Positions 29,101-36,881 of a stretch of DNA of 64,000 nucleotides are shown one piece after another; within the stretch, counting starts at the first letter, position 1; the number at the start of each line of letters is the position of its first letter. The translations under genes were made by a program, and so were the position numbers. The stretch comes from Komagataeibacter sp. FNDCR2 (lineage in GTDB: Bacteria > Pseudomonadota > Alphaproteobacteria > Acetobacterales > Acetobacteraceae). The stretch spans positions 2,372,501 through 2,436,500 of the forward strand of contig NZ_JAIWOU010000001.1 in the NCBI RefSeq assembly GCF_021295395.1, written 5' to 3'. The notes below the pieces were generated by a model, which was given only the letters and a program-made list of their open reading frames with translations, was not told the DNA's origin and made no database searches.

Positions 29101-29245
29101 CGCGCGTGTCGCGATCGGCACGGCGGTAGTGGGCGGCATGGTGACGGCCACCTTGCTGGCCGTATATTTTGTGCCGCTGTTCTTCGTGGTCGTGCTGCGC
29201 CTGTTCCGTGTGCGGCGCGTATCCGAACGGACAACGGGGGAGTGA
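26120..29245 (+). CDS. Multidrug RND efflux pump (AcrB/HAE1 family)
   Basis: A 1041-residue inner-membrane proton/drug antiporter. It begins MSLSRFFIDRPVFAWVIGLI, the hallmark of hydrophobe/amphiphile exporters. TM4 holds the proton-relay pair of aspartates in GLLVDDAIVVVENVERVM (near residue 408), and a lysine in TM10 is in GLAVKNAILIVEFAK (near 938). The porter and docking domains occupy ~30-335 and ~560-870. Full length with no interruption. Overlaps the outer-membrane gene by one base. Confidence 0.96.
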   Translation: MSLSRFFIDRPVFAWVIGLIIMLVGGVSILRLPIAQYPAIAPPQIAISVTYPGASADTVNDTVVRPILQQMFGLDHLEYISAQSYASGQMEIDLTFAQGTNPDIAQVQVQNKLQLAQPKLPPEVTAQGLSITKAVKNFMMVIAFISTDNSMTGADIADYVASNISDPLSRVTGVGDHTLFGAEYAMRIWLDPSRLYKYSLTVGDVQTAIQTQNIQVSSGELGGVPATRGARLDATIIGPTRLHSPEEFEKILLKVQQDGSQVRIRDVARVELGPQTYNTHSFYNNMPASGMALKLAPGANQLQTENAVRAQIHELEQFFPPGLKTVYPLDTAPFIVLSIKEVIITLAEAIALVFVVMLIFLQNFRATLIPTIAVPVVLLGTFGILAALGFSINTLTMLAMVLAVGLLVDDAIVVVENVERVMTEKQLSPKEAARQSMDEISGALVGIVLVLTAVFLPMAAFGGSTGVIYRQFSITIVSAMWLSVVVAMVMTPALCATMLKPGTHEKTTGAAGWFNRHFTRLTKGYQKGVTRVLGHTGLSMLVFVLITAGVGWLFMRLPGGFLPDEDQGLIFGQVTMPPGSTLEQTAAVNRKVSDYILKTEGGNVESVYSMNGFNFAGQGQSAGAFFIRLKDWDERPSATQTSAAIAMRIMMHFWMDPVAQIFAINPPAVLELGNATGFDVELEDRGHLGHAKLLEARNMVLGMAAKDHRLTAVRPNGMEDAPQFHLDIDREKANALGVTIADINTTIEGALGSIYVNQFLRDDRVKQVYIQGEPDSRMIPDDLNKWYMRNALGGMVPFNAFISGQWVVGPQKVEDYNGLNAFEILGQPAAGYSSGDSIAAMKDILAKLPPGVGYEWTGLSFEQMASGAATGPLYGLAAIVILFCLAALYESWAIPFAVLLVIPLGVLGAIVATLLRGMANDVYFQVGLLTTVGLAVKNAILIVEFAKAFFENGATLEESVLEAGRERLRPILMTSIAFVVGVFPLAIASGAGSAARVAIGTAVVGGMVTATLLAVYFVPLFFVVVLRLFRVRRVSERTTGE

Positions 29246-30738
29246 TGCAGATGGTCGTATTCTCCACCCTCAGGCGCGCCGGAGCCGCCAGCATGGCGGC
29301 CGTCATGCTGGCGGGCTGTACCATGATCCCGCATTACAAGCGGCCCGCGCCGCCGCTGGCAAAGGCATGGCCCGCCTATGCCAATACGGGCGACCCGATG
29401 ATTGAAAACCCCCTGGCGGCGGATCTGGGCTGGTCGGAATTCTTTACCGACCCCCGACTGAAGGCGCTCATCGCCATCGCCATCCGTGAAAACCGTGACC
29501 TGCGGCAGGCGGCGGCGGATATACGCCGCGCGCAGGGGCAGTTTGCCATCCAGCATGCCAGCCTGTTCCCCGCTATCGGTGGTGGAGGGGAAGCGATGTA
29601 CCAGGGTCCCTCGGGGGCTGCGGGTCTGAGCTTCGCGCCGGGGCTGGATACCGGCAATCCGCCCATGTTCAAATACTACCAGATGGGCATTGGCGTCTCG
29701 TCCTACGAAATCGACCTGTTCGGGCGCATACGCAGCCTGTCGCGTGAGGCGGCGGAGCATGCGCTGATGCAGCGCGAGAACGCCCGCGCCATGCTGATCA
29801 GCATCATATCGCAGGTGGCGACGGCCTATATCTCGTGGCTGGGCGATCAGGCGCAGTTGCGGCTGTCCGATGACACGATCGCCTCGCAGAACGCGACGCT
29901 GGATATGGTCCGGGCCCAGTTCGCCCATGGCGAAACGGACGAGATGACCGTGCGCCAGACCGAAACGCAGGTTGCGCAGAGCGGGGCCTTCCGCGATGAG
30001 TCGCGCCGGCATGTCGCGCAGGATGAAAACCTGCTGACCCTGCTGATCGGCCAGCCGATCCCTGACAACCTGCCCCCCGCCCAGCCACTGGGGCGGCAGA
30101 CCATCATGCAGGACCTGCCGCCGGGCCTGCCGGCGGAGGTGCTGGAACACCGGCCCGACATCATGGCGGCCGAGCATGACCTGCTGGCGGCCAATGCGGA
30201 TATCGGCGCGGCCAAGGCGGCGTTCTATCCACGCATTACCCTGACCGCGTCGGACGGGATCAGTAGCCTCCAGCCGCACAGGCTGTTCACCTCGGCCGCG
30301 ACGACATGGGGGGTGTCACCGCAGTTGCAGGTGCCCCTGCTGAACTGGGGGCAGAACAGCGGTAACCTCAAGGCGTCGCGCGCCATGCGGGCTTCCAAGA
30401 TGGCCGTTTATGAAAAGACGGTGCAGTCCGCCTTCCGCGAGGTGGCGGACGCGCTGGCCGCGCGCGATACCTATCGCGATGAAACGGGGCAGATGGATCA
30501 ATACGTCTCCACCACGTCCGACGCCTACCGTCTGGCCATGCTACGGTATGAGGCGGGAACGGATTCCTACCTGACTTCGCTGGTTTCGCAGCGCGCCATG
30601 TTGCAGGCGCAGCAATGGCAGATCTCCATCGCCGTTTCGCGCTACCAGAACCTTGTCACCCTTTACCGCGCGCTGGGCGGTGGCTGGACCGAACATACCC
30701 CGGTAAAACATGCAAACTCATCGCATGGTACCAACTGA
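29245..30738 (+). CDS. RND efflux outer-membrane lipoprotein (NodT/OprM family)
   Basis: A 497-residue outer-membrane factor. The lipobox LAGC occurs near residue 24 in AAVMLAGCTMIPHYKRP, which is typical of NodT-type channels. Two outer-membrane-efflux repeats (about 65-260 and 285-485) follow, with the family-like YEIDLFGRIRSLSREAAEHAL in the first and YPRITLTASDG in the second. ATG 29245 overlaps the pump stop (TGATG); GTG 29242 is possible. It completes a three-gene AcrAB-OprM-type operon. Confidence 0.92.
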   Translation: MQMVVFSTLRRAGAASMAAVMLAGCTMIPHYKRPAPPLAKAWPAYANTGDPMIENPLAADLGWSEFFTDPRLKALIAIAIRENRDLRQAAADIRRAQGQFAIQHASLFPAIGGGGEAMYQGPSGAAGLSFAPGLDTGNPPMFKYYQMGIGVSSYEIDLFGRIRSLSREAAEHALMQRENARAMLISIISQVATAYISWLGDQAQLRLSDDTIASQNATLDMVRAQFAHGETDEMTVRQTETQVAQSGAFRDESRRHVAQDENLLTLLIGQPIPDNLPPAQPLGRQTIMQDLPPGLPAEVLEHRPDIMAAEHDLLAANADIGAAKAAFYPRITLTASDGISSLQPHRLFTSAATTWGVSPQLQVPLLNWGQNSGNLKASRAMRASKMAVYEKTVQSAFREVADALAARDTYRDETGQMDQYVSTTSDAYRLAMLRYEAGTDSYLTSLVSQRAMLQAQQWQISIAVSRYQNLVTLYRALGGGWTEHTPVKHANSSHGTN

Positions 30739-30763
30739 CGATTGCGGGCCTTTTCGCGGTGTC

Positions 30764-30796
30764 CGGGCGGGAGGCTGACAGCCGGCATCCCGCCCG
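30764..30796. terminator. GC-rich hairpin between convergent genes
   Basis: CGGGCGGGA and TCCCGCCCG form a perfect 9-bp stem with a 15-nt loop, 26 bp after the NodT gene and before the end of marC. There is no T-run, so it may be a transcript-stabilising or Rho-related hairpin and not a classical terminator. Confidence 0.5.
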
Positions 30797-30856
30797 TAAG
30801 CCTTCCGGCCCGTTCACGAATGTCTGCCCCTGTTCCATATTCCATGGCGAACAGGG

Positions 30857-31492
30857 TTAACGGGAAAGTCCCGGCAGTACCGCCTTGAGACCGGCGATCA
30901 CCATGCCAACGGAAATGGCCAGCAGGATCATGCCCATAAGGCGCGTCGTGATGGTGCGCATCGTCTCGCTCATGACTTTCCCGATTTCCGAGGCGAAGAA
31001 CAGCGTCACGAACAGAACAAGCAGTATTCCCGCAATAATGCCCCCTATTTCCAGTATGTCGATCAGGGGGGCGGGACGCCCGGTATAGATGATGATGGTT
31101 GCGATGGTGCCGGGGCCAATCAGCATGGGAAAGGTAAGGGGGTAGAAGGCCAGCCCCGACAGGTTCTGCAACTGGGCCTGTTCCTGATGGCTGCCCTGAT
31201 GCGAGGGGATATTGCTGCCATTCAGCATGGACCACGAGATCTGGGCCAGAACAATGCCGCCCGCCACGCGGAACTGGTCGATGGTAATGCCAAAGAAGCT
31301 GATGATCTTCTGTCCCGCCAGCAGGATGACCAGACACATGATGGCCGAGAAAAGGGTGACCTTCACGGCAAGTACCCGCTGCTGGGCCACCGAAAATCCT
31401 GATGTCATCGCCAGAAAGACGGGCAGGCTCAGGAAAGGATTCATAATGGCGAGAAAGGTGCCGAGCGCCTTGACGATTTCGGTGTGGTCCAA
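30857..31492 (-). CDS. MarC family integral membrane protein
   Basis: A 211-residue six-helix membrane protein of the MarC/UPF0056 family. It opens with LGTFLAIMNPFLSLPVFLAM and has the family's central PLTFPMLIGPGTIATIIIY near residue 115. Both stretches repeat the MNP/GPGT pattern of the two inverted halves. The role of the family is not established; a link to multiple antibiotic resistance has been withdrawn. It is convergent with the RND operon and has its own promoter. Confidence 0.85.
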   Translation of the reverse strand: MDHTEIVKALGTFLAIMNPFLSLPVFLAMTSGFSVAQQRVLAVKVTLFSAIMCLVILLAGQKIISFFGITIDQFRVAGGIVLAQISWSMLNGSNIPSHQGSHQEQAQLQNLSGLAFYPLTFPMLIGPGTIATIIIYTGRPAPLIDILEIGGIIAGILLVLFVTLFFASEIGKVMSETMRTITTRLMGMILLAISVGMVIAGLKAVLPGLSR

Positions 31493-31610
31493 TGGTCGGT
31501 ATCTTTCATAATGTGCTGATTATGTCAGGAAAAAACAAAACACGTCATACGGTCACAATCCATGGCTGCCAACCTTTTTGCGCCGCGGCCACGGCAGGGA
31601 AGCTATGTGT

Positions 31611-31680
31611 TGGTGCCTTCTTTCAAAAAGGCGCGTTTCGTGAAGCTTTTTGAAAAAAGCTTCACCAAAAACGTTCTTAT
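31611..31680 (+). repeat. Dispersed intergenic repeat, copy B
   Basis: Copy of the element at 19196-19290: GCCTTCTTTCAAAAAGGCGC then GTGAAGCTTTTTGAAAAAAG and CTTCACCAAAAACGTTC. The 12-bp hairpin arms are almost perfect (GTGAAGCTTTTT / AAAAAAGCTTCAC). Confidence 0.82.
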
Positions 31681-31975
31681 GTTTTGCGGCCTGTCTCAAA
31701 GGCAGGTTTTTCAGACAGCCTTCCAGTCATTGCAACGCGCGGAGACCCGCTCCCGCGCGATCGGGACGCGGCCGCAGGGACCATCATCACATCAAATTTC
31801 CTGAAGGAATTTGGGAAACGTTACCAATCCGTTACGGGTTTGAGGCGGGTGGAAATGGCCCGAACGGCACTGGCCGTACGGAAATCGGAACATTTTTTCC
31901 TTGGAACGAATCGGGTTATGGGTTATTTATCAGTAATACTATTTCTCAATCCCGTAATACCGGAGCCGTGGTCTC
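31681..31975 (+). promoter_or_regulatory. Leader/promoter region of the guanidine-urea operon
   Basis: Nearly 300 bp between the repeat and the first operon gene. It was inspected for a guanidine-I (ykkC) riboswitch, because such operons often carry one, and for a sigma54 -24/-12 site; neither pattern was recognised. An AT-rich part (31880-31950) is the likeliest promoter. GGAGCC about 17 bp before the first ATG is a weak ribosome-binding site. Confidence 0.45.
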
Positions 31976-32962
31976 ATGCTGGTTTTCCCATCGCTTAAAC
32001 AGGCTGTCTGGGCTGGAATCATTGCATTCTGTGGGGTCTCCCAGGCGGCGCATGCCGCCGAACCCCTCAGGATCGGGTATAGTGACTGGCCGGGCTGGGT
32101 GGCATGGCAGGTCGCCATTGATAAGGGCTGGCTTGCCGAAGCCGGGGTGGATGCGCAGTTCCAGTGGTTTGATTACAGCGCGTCCCTCGATGCATTCGCG
32201 GCGGGCAAGCTGGACGGCGTCCTTGCCACAAATGGTGACGCGCTGGTCACCGGCGTAAGCCACAAGGGGCGGATGATCCTTGTAACGGATTATTCTGATG
32301 GCAATGACATGATCATCGCCAGGCCCGGCATCCACGATATGGCGGAGCTGAAGGGGCAGGCCGTTGCCGTGGAAGAAGGGCTGGTCGATCACCTCCTGCT
32401 GCTCAAGGCGCTTGAAAAGTCGAACATGAGCGAAAAGGACGTCAGGCTGGTCAATACCAAGACCAACGAGACGCCGCAGGTCCTGGCCTCGGGGGAGGTG
32501 GCGGCAATCGCCGCGTGGCAGCCCAATTCGGGGCAGGCCCTGCGCATGGTGCCCGGTTCGCGCCCGGTATTCACGTCGCATGAAGTGCCGGGGCTGATCT
32601 ACGATACGCTGCTGGTTGATCCCGTCAGCCTCAAGGACCATGCCGACCAGTGGCGCCGCCTCGTAAAGGTATGGGACCATGTGGTGAGTTACATCGAGGA
32701 TCCCGCCACGCAGCCCGATGCCCTGCGCATCATGGCGGCCCGCACAGGTGTCGCGCCCGCATCCTATGCCCATCTTCTCAAGGGGACGCACCTGCTGAGC
32801 CTTGCCGATGACCGGAAGGTTTTTGAAAAGAAGGACGGCCTGGGCTCCCTTTATGGCTCAAGCCACGAAGCCGACACGTTCAATGTCAAATACGGGGTCT
32901 ATAAGGTCAATCAGGACGTAAACCGTTACATCGATCCGTCATTCGTCGCCGCTGCTCAATAA
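31976..32962 (+). CDS. ABC transporter substrate-binding protein (NMT1/ThiY-like), nitrogen operon
   Basis: A 328-residue periplasmic protein with a signal peptide cut after about QAAHAA (residue 29). The N-terminal lobe opens with RIGYSDWPGWVAWQVAIDKG, the pattern of the taurine/nitrate/thiamine-precursor binding family. The two lobes are followed by IYDTLLVDP. It belongs to the same-strand cluster with a permease, an ATPase, UAAP1/UAAP2, a biotin carboxylase and allophanate hydrolase, so the ligand is probably guanidine or urea. The substrate is inferred from context only. Confidence 0.88.
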   Translation: MLVFPSLKQAVWAGIIAFCGVSQAAHAAEPLRIGYSDWPGWVAWQVAIDKGWLAEAGVDAQFQWFDYSASLDAFAAGKLDGVLATNGDALVTGVSHKGRMILVTDYSDGNDMIIARPGIHDMAELKGQAVAVEEGLVDHLLLLKALEKSNMSEKDVRLVNTKTNETPQVLASGEVAAIAAWQPNSGQALRMVPGSRPVFTSHEVPGLIYDTLLVDPVSLKDHADQWRRLVKVWDHVVSYIEDPATQPDALRIMAARTGVAPASYAHLLKGTHLLSLADDRKVFEKKDGLGSLYGSSHEADTFNVKYGVYKVNQDVNRYIDPSFVAAAQ

Positions 32963-32980
32963 TAATTGGGGGGAAGGGAA

Positions 32981-33943
32981 ATGGCGCGGTTCATGTCAGG
33001 TTGGCGGCTATATGAAGATACTGCCAGATCGACCCGCACTGTTCTGGGTATTCTGTCGGTAGTGATTCCATTGTCCATATGGAGCCTTGTCAGCTATGTG
33101 CCGTTCATCTGGCATCCGCAGGTCCTGATCACCAACCCGGGTGGTGAGGAATATCTGGAAGCCGGCATGCGCATGAACCGCGTGGACTTCCGCCATGCCG
33201 TGCAGGAAATGCGTGACAGCGGCCAGCAGCTTCCTACCGGGGTGGCCGCCAATCCCGTCTATCTTCCCACACCGGGGGAGGTGGCGCTGGCCTTCTGCCA
33301 TGCTTTCACCCAGTCGGCCTCGACCGGTCCGGAAAAGTCCATACTGGTGGCGTTCGGGCATAGCCTGCAGATCATTTTCTGGGGGTTTCTTATCTCCTCC
33401 CTCATCGGGGTGCCGCTGGGGGTCATGTGCGGCGCCCTGCCGGCGCTGGCCAGGCTGGTTGAACCCTCGGTCGATTTCCTGCGGTACCTGCCCGCACCCG
33501 CCTTTGGCGCGCTGGTGGTGGCGATCCTGGGTATTTACGATGCCCCCAAGATCGCGATCATCGTTATCGGCACGCTGTTCCAGCAGATCCTGGTCATAGC
33601 CAATACGACCCGCAAACTGGATCTGGCGCTGATCGAGGCGGCGCGCACGCTGGGCGCAAGCGGCAAGCGCCTTCTCTTTCGCGTTATCGTGCCCGCCATT
33701 TTGCCGGATCTGTACCGTGACCAGCGTATTCTGCTTGGCTGGGCATGGACGTATCTGATTGTTGCTGAACTGATCGGGACCTCCTCGGGCATTACCTGGT
33801 TCATCACCCAGCAGGCCAGATACCAGCATTTTGAAAATGTCTATGCCGCAATGGCCTTTATCGGAATTGTCGGTCTGGGTGGTGACATGCTGCTGGGCTA
33901 CGCCGCCCGCTTCCTGTTCCGGTCAAGGCGGGAGAACGCGTGA
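32981..33943 (+). CDS. ABC transporter permease, nitrogen operon
   Basis: A 320-residue permease of the SsuC/TauC/NrtB group. ATG 32981 is preceded by GGGGGGAAGGG and gives the better start than TTG 32966. TM1 lies at about 20-40, followed by a ~75-residue periplasmic insert with YLPTPGEVALAFCHAF. The core helices start near 125, and the docking loop has LIEAARTLGASGKRLLFRVI (about residue 212-231). It overlaps the ATPase gene by one base (TGATG). Confidence 0.88.
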   Translation: MARFMSGWRLYEDTARSTRTVLGILSVVIPLSIWSLVSYVPFIWHPQVLITNPGGEEYLEAGMRMNRVDFRHAVQEMRDSGQQLPTGVAANPVYLPTPGEVALAFCHAFTQSASTGPEKSILVAFGHSLQIIFWGFLISSLIGVPLGVMCGALPALARLVEPSVDFLRYLPAPAFGALVVAILGIYDAPKIAIIVIGTLFQQILVIANTTRKLDLALIEAARTLGASGKRLLFRVIVPAILPDLYRDQRILLGWAWTYLIVAELIGTSSGITWFITQQARYQHFENVYAAMAFIGIVGLGGDMLLGYAARFLFRSRRENA

Positions 33944-34854
33944 TGACCGATCATACGCCCACCGGCCCGGTGGATTACCGTGACCTTCCGCCCGATGTCG
34001 CCGCACGCATGGCGCGTATTCGCGCCCGCGAACTGGTCATGCAGGTCGAGCATGTCGGCAAGGTCTTCACCCAGGGAAAGAAGCAGACCGTCGCCCTGGA
34101 GGATATAAGCCTGGGTGTGCACCGGCGCGAGTTCGTGTGCGTCGTCGGGCCCTCGGGCTGTGGCAAGTCAACACTAGTACGCATTCTGGCGGGGCTTGAA
34201 AGTGCCACTTCGGGCCGGATCCTGGTTGATGGCAGGCAGGTGACGGAGCCGGGGCCGGACCGGGGAATGGTGTTTCAGAAATACACCCTCTTTCCGTGGC
34301 TGAACGTGTGCCAGAATGTCATGTTCGGCATGGAAATGACTGGCAGCAGCCGTGACGAGGCCCGCCGGCAGGCCCTGCAGTGGCTACAGATCATCGGGCT
34401 CGAACAGTTCGCGCATTCATGGCCGCATCAACTGTCCGGCGGCATGCAGCAGCGCGTGGCCATTGCCCGCGCCCTGGCCGCGCAGCCACGGGTATTGCTG
34501 ATGGACGAACCCTTCAGCGCGCTGGATGCCCAGAGCCGGGTGCGCATGCAGAACTACCTTATGGAAATCTGGCGCAAGATTGACATCACCATCGTATTCA
34601 TCACGCACGATCTGGATGAGGCCATCTATCTGGCCGACCGTATCCTGGTGCTCAGGGCGCATCCGGGCAAGGTGGAGGAAATCATAGATGTTCCCCTGCC
34701 ACGGCCGCGGCACGCGCGGCAGATGGACAGCGCGGAATTCCAGGCCACCAAGGCCCGGCTGGAAGAACTGATCCATACGCAGGCCGATCCGGAACCCGAC
34801 ATGGACAACCTGAATATTCCCCTTCTCACCCTAGTAACGAATACGGTTGAATAG
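33943..34854 (+). CDS. ABC transporter ATP-binding protein, nitrogen operon
   Basis: A 303-residue ATPase of the SsuB/TauB/NrtD group. Walker A is [14 protein letters not shown] (near residue 70), the Q-loop is [12 protein letters not shown], the ABC signature is [16 protein letters not shown] (near 166), Walker B is [12 protein letters not shown] and the H-loop is [17 protein letters not shown] ~30-residue N-terminal extension with [20 protein letters not shown] precedes the domain. Energises uptake of the operon's nitrogen substrate. Confidence 0.92.
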   Translation: MTDHTPTGPVDYRDLPPDVAARMARIRARELVMQVEHVGKVFTQGKKQTVALEDISLGVHRREFVCVVGPSGCGKSTLVRILAGLESATSGRILVDGRQVTEPGPDRGMVFQKYTLFPWLNVCQNVMFGMEMTGSSRDEARRQALQWLQIIGLEQFAHSWPHQLSGGMQQRVAIARALAAQPRVLLMDEPFSALDAQSRVRMQNYLMEIWRKIDITIVFITHDLDEAIYLADRILVLRAHPGKVEEIIDVPLPRPRHARQMDSAEFQATKARLEELIHTQADPEPDMDNLNIPLLTLVTNTVE

Positions 34855-34867
34855 AGGCTGACGGATC

Positions 34868-35344
34868 ATGGCCAGAAAAAAAACAGACGAGCAGGTAAGT
34901 CGCGTAAGTATTTCCCTGCCCCCCCACATCCTGCGTGATCTGGATGAAATGGTGGAGGCGAAAGGGTACCTGAGCCGGTCGCAGGCCATCCAGAACGTGC
35001 TGCATCAGGAACTGATTTCGTGCCGGCAGGACAATGAAGACGAAGTGATGGCGGGTGTCATCATCCTTTTCTACGACAATGCCGCAACCGGCCTGCAACA
35101 GAAACTTGCGGACATGCAGTATGAAAACCTGGCCGAGGTCATAAGCTCCCTCCATGTCAACCTGATACGCAGGCAGACCCTTGAGGTCATGCTCGTGCAG
35201 GGGAAAGTAAAAAAGCTCAGGGAAATTGAAAACCAGTTCAAGACCCTTGCCGGCGTCATATCGGGTGACATGCACCTGATCGCGTCCCTTATCCCGCCGG
35301 TACATACCGCGGGCCAGCACGATCGCGCCGGGGCGGAAGACTGA
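34868..35344 (+). CDS. NikR-like ribbon-helix-helix regulator lacking the nickel site
   Basis: A 158-residue regulator. The N-terminal ribbon-helix-helix (residues 10-50) includes VSRVSISLPPHILRDLDEMV and GYLSRSQAIQNVL, as in NikR. An ACT-like sensor domain (about 60-145) follows. Aligned to E. coli NikR, only one of four nickel ligands remains: His76 is Tyr, His87 is kept (in SSLHVN), His89 is Asn and Cys95 is Thr. It therefore probably binds something other than nickel. Encoded inside the operon, it is likely to control it, perhaps responding to guanidine, urea or a pathway intermediate; that is inference. Confidence 0.8.
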   Translation: MARKKTDEQVSRVSISLPPHILRDLDEMVEAKGYLSRSQAIQNVLHQELISCRQDNEDEVMAGVIILFYDNAATGLQQKLADMQYENLAEVISSLHVNLIRRQTLEVMLVQGKVKKLREIENQFKTLAGVISGDMHLIASLIPPVHTAGQHDRAGAED

Positions 35345-35379
35345 ACCTACGTATTGCGCAGAACGTCATCGCAAAACGA

Positions 35380-36198
35380 ATGGAAATGAAGAAGATGCAG
35401 ATAGATCAACAGACCCCCGCATGGTACCGCGAAAGGTACAACCACCTTCGTGACCGCGCCCTGCAAGAAGAGCGGGCATCCCGCCCCGTGTACACACCCA
35501 TCGACATGACCGAAGATGCAGTCAGGCACCGCGAGACGGTTCCGGGTGGATGGTACTGGAGCACCGTCGTGCCGCGTGGTCAGGCGCTGAGAATAATCAA
35601 TACATCCGGCAATAATGGTGTTTCCGTCATGCTGTGGAACGCCGATGACCCGAGCGAACGCTACAACGCGGGCGATACGGTCAAGCTGCAATGGACAACG
35701 CGGCTGTCGACCGGCCGCGTCCTGTTTTCGGACATGGGGCGCGTACTCGCATCCATTATCGGTGATACGGGCGGTTACAATGATGCACTGGCGGGCGGTA
35801 GCACCCCGCAAAGTAACGAGAAGAACTTCGGTAATGCCGCATTGCGCAATACGCGTAACAATATGCGGCTCATGGCGGGCAAGCATGGCATGACCGTGCG
35901 GGATGTACCGCCCTGCATGAACTTTTTTTCGCATGTCAGCGCGGGGCCGGACGGGCGTCTGGCGTGGGTGGATGACAGCATCAGGGCTGGCGCGCATGTC
36001 GACCTGCGGGCGGAGATGAATCTGCTTGTCGGTATTTCGAACTGCTATCACCCGCTGAGCCCCGATACGACATTCGCGCCCGAACCCATCGAGATCGTCC
36101 GCTGGCAGGCCCCGGCCCCCGCAGCGGATGACCTTTGTCGTACTTTCTGTGAGGAAGCACGCCGCGGTTTTGAAAACACGGACCCGCTGTTTCGCTAA
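35380..36198 (+). CDS. Urea carboxylase-associated protein 1 / carboxyguanidine deiminase subunit (DUF1989)
   Basis: A 272-residue DUF1989 protein, the larger of two adjacent paralogues (with 36214-36858). Shared signatures are VVPRGQALRIINTSGNNGVS near residue 62, FSDMGRVLASIIGDTGGYND near 108 and NFFSHVSAGPDGRLAW near 181, then GAHVDLRAEMNLLVGISNC. In characterised operons of this layout, the pair (CgdA/CgdB) deiminates carboxyguanidine to allophanate, releasing ammonia. This comes from published work on the family, not from this sequence alone. ATG 35380 is used; an internal ATG at 35395 is possible. Confidence 0.83.
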   Translation: MEMKKMQIDQQTPAWYRERYNHLRDRALQEERASRPVYTPIDMTEDAVRHRETVPGGWYWSTVVPRGQALRIINTSGNNGVSVMLWNADDPSERYNAGDTVKLQWTTRLSTGRVLFSDMGRVLASIIGDTGGYNDALAGGSTPQSNEKNFGNAALRNTRNNMRLMAGKHGMTVRDVPPCMNFFSHVSAGPDGRLAWVDDSIRAGAHVDLRAEMNLLVGISNCYHPLSPDTTFAPEPIEIVRWQAPAPAADDLCRTFCEEARRGFENTDPLFR

Positions 36199-36213
36199 TT
36201 CAGGAATCTTGTC

Positions 36214-36858
36214 ATGACCGCCAATACCAACCCGATCCAGTCCGCCAGAACCGTACTGGATCACGTCGTGCCCGCGCGCATGCCGTGGTCCGCCATTGTT
36301 GAAAAAGGCCAGATCCTGCGCATTATTGATCTGGAAAGCCAGCAGGCCGTCGATGCGCTTTTCTACAATGCCCGTGCCACGCACGAGCGTTACAGCGCGC
36401 AGGATACGATCATAAACCAGGGCGCTGCCTATATAGGCAAGGACGCACGGCTGTATTCCAACGAAGGCAATGTCCTCATGACCGTGGTGGAAGATACCTG
36501 CGGTCGTCATGATACGCTGGCGGGTGCGTGCAGTTGTGAATCCAATACAGTGCGTTTCGGGCATGATACAAAATACATGCATGCATGCCGCGAGAACTTC
36601 CTGCTGGAACTGGCCAGGTACGGCATGGGAAAGCGCGACCTTGTCAGTAACGTCAACTTCTTCATGAATGTTCCCATTCTGGAAAATGGGGAACTCGTCA
36701 TTGACGACGGGCTGTCCGATCCGGGTGGCTATGTTGACCTGCGCGCCGAAATGGACACGCTTGTGGTGCTGTCCAACTGTCCGCAGGTCAACAATCCCTG
36801 CAACGGGTTCGTGCCCACGCCCATCCGTGTGGTCATTACCGAACCTGTTTCCGCCTGA
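36214..36858 (+). CDS. Urea carboxylase-associated protein 2 / carboxyguanidine deiminase subunit (DUF1989)
   Basis: The second DUF1989 protein, 214 residues, 15 bp after the first. It keeps the same blocks as its neighbour (VEKGQILRIIDLESQQAVDA, LMTVVEDTCGRHDTLAGACS, NVNFFMNVPILENGELVIDD, GYVDLRAEMDTLVVLSNC) and has four cysteines in the middle and C-terminal parts (TCGRHDTLAGACSCES, SNCPQ) that could bind metal. Partners CgdA/CgdB act as a heteromer in guanidine degradation. Both genes are needed for activity in characterised cases; here the pairing is inferred from adjacency. Confidence 0.83.
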   Translation: MTANTNPIQSARTVLDHVVPARMPWSAIVEKGQILRIIDLESQQAVDALFYNARATHERYSAQDTIINQGAAYIGKDARLYSNEGNVLMTVVEDTCGRHDTLAGACSCESNTVRFGHDTKYMHACRENFLLELARYGMGKRDLVSNVNFFMNVPILENGELVIDDGLSDPGGYVDLRAEMDTLVVLSNCPQVNNPCNGFVPTPIRVVITEPVSA

Positions 36859-36881
36859 GCCTGACCGTCTGGAACGCATCC

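Noticed and set aside
31681-31975. Guanidine-I (ykkC) riboswitch or sigma54 site upstream of the guanidine/urea operon
   Set aside because: The conserved riboswitch blocks and the GG-N10-GC pattern were not recognised on reading; a covariance search would be decisive.
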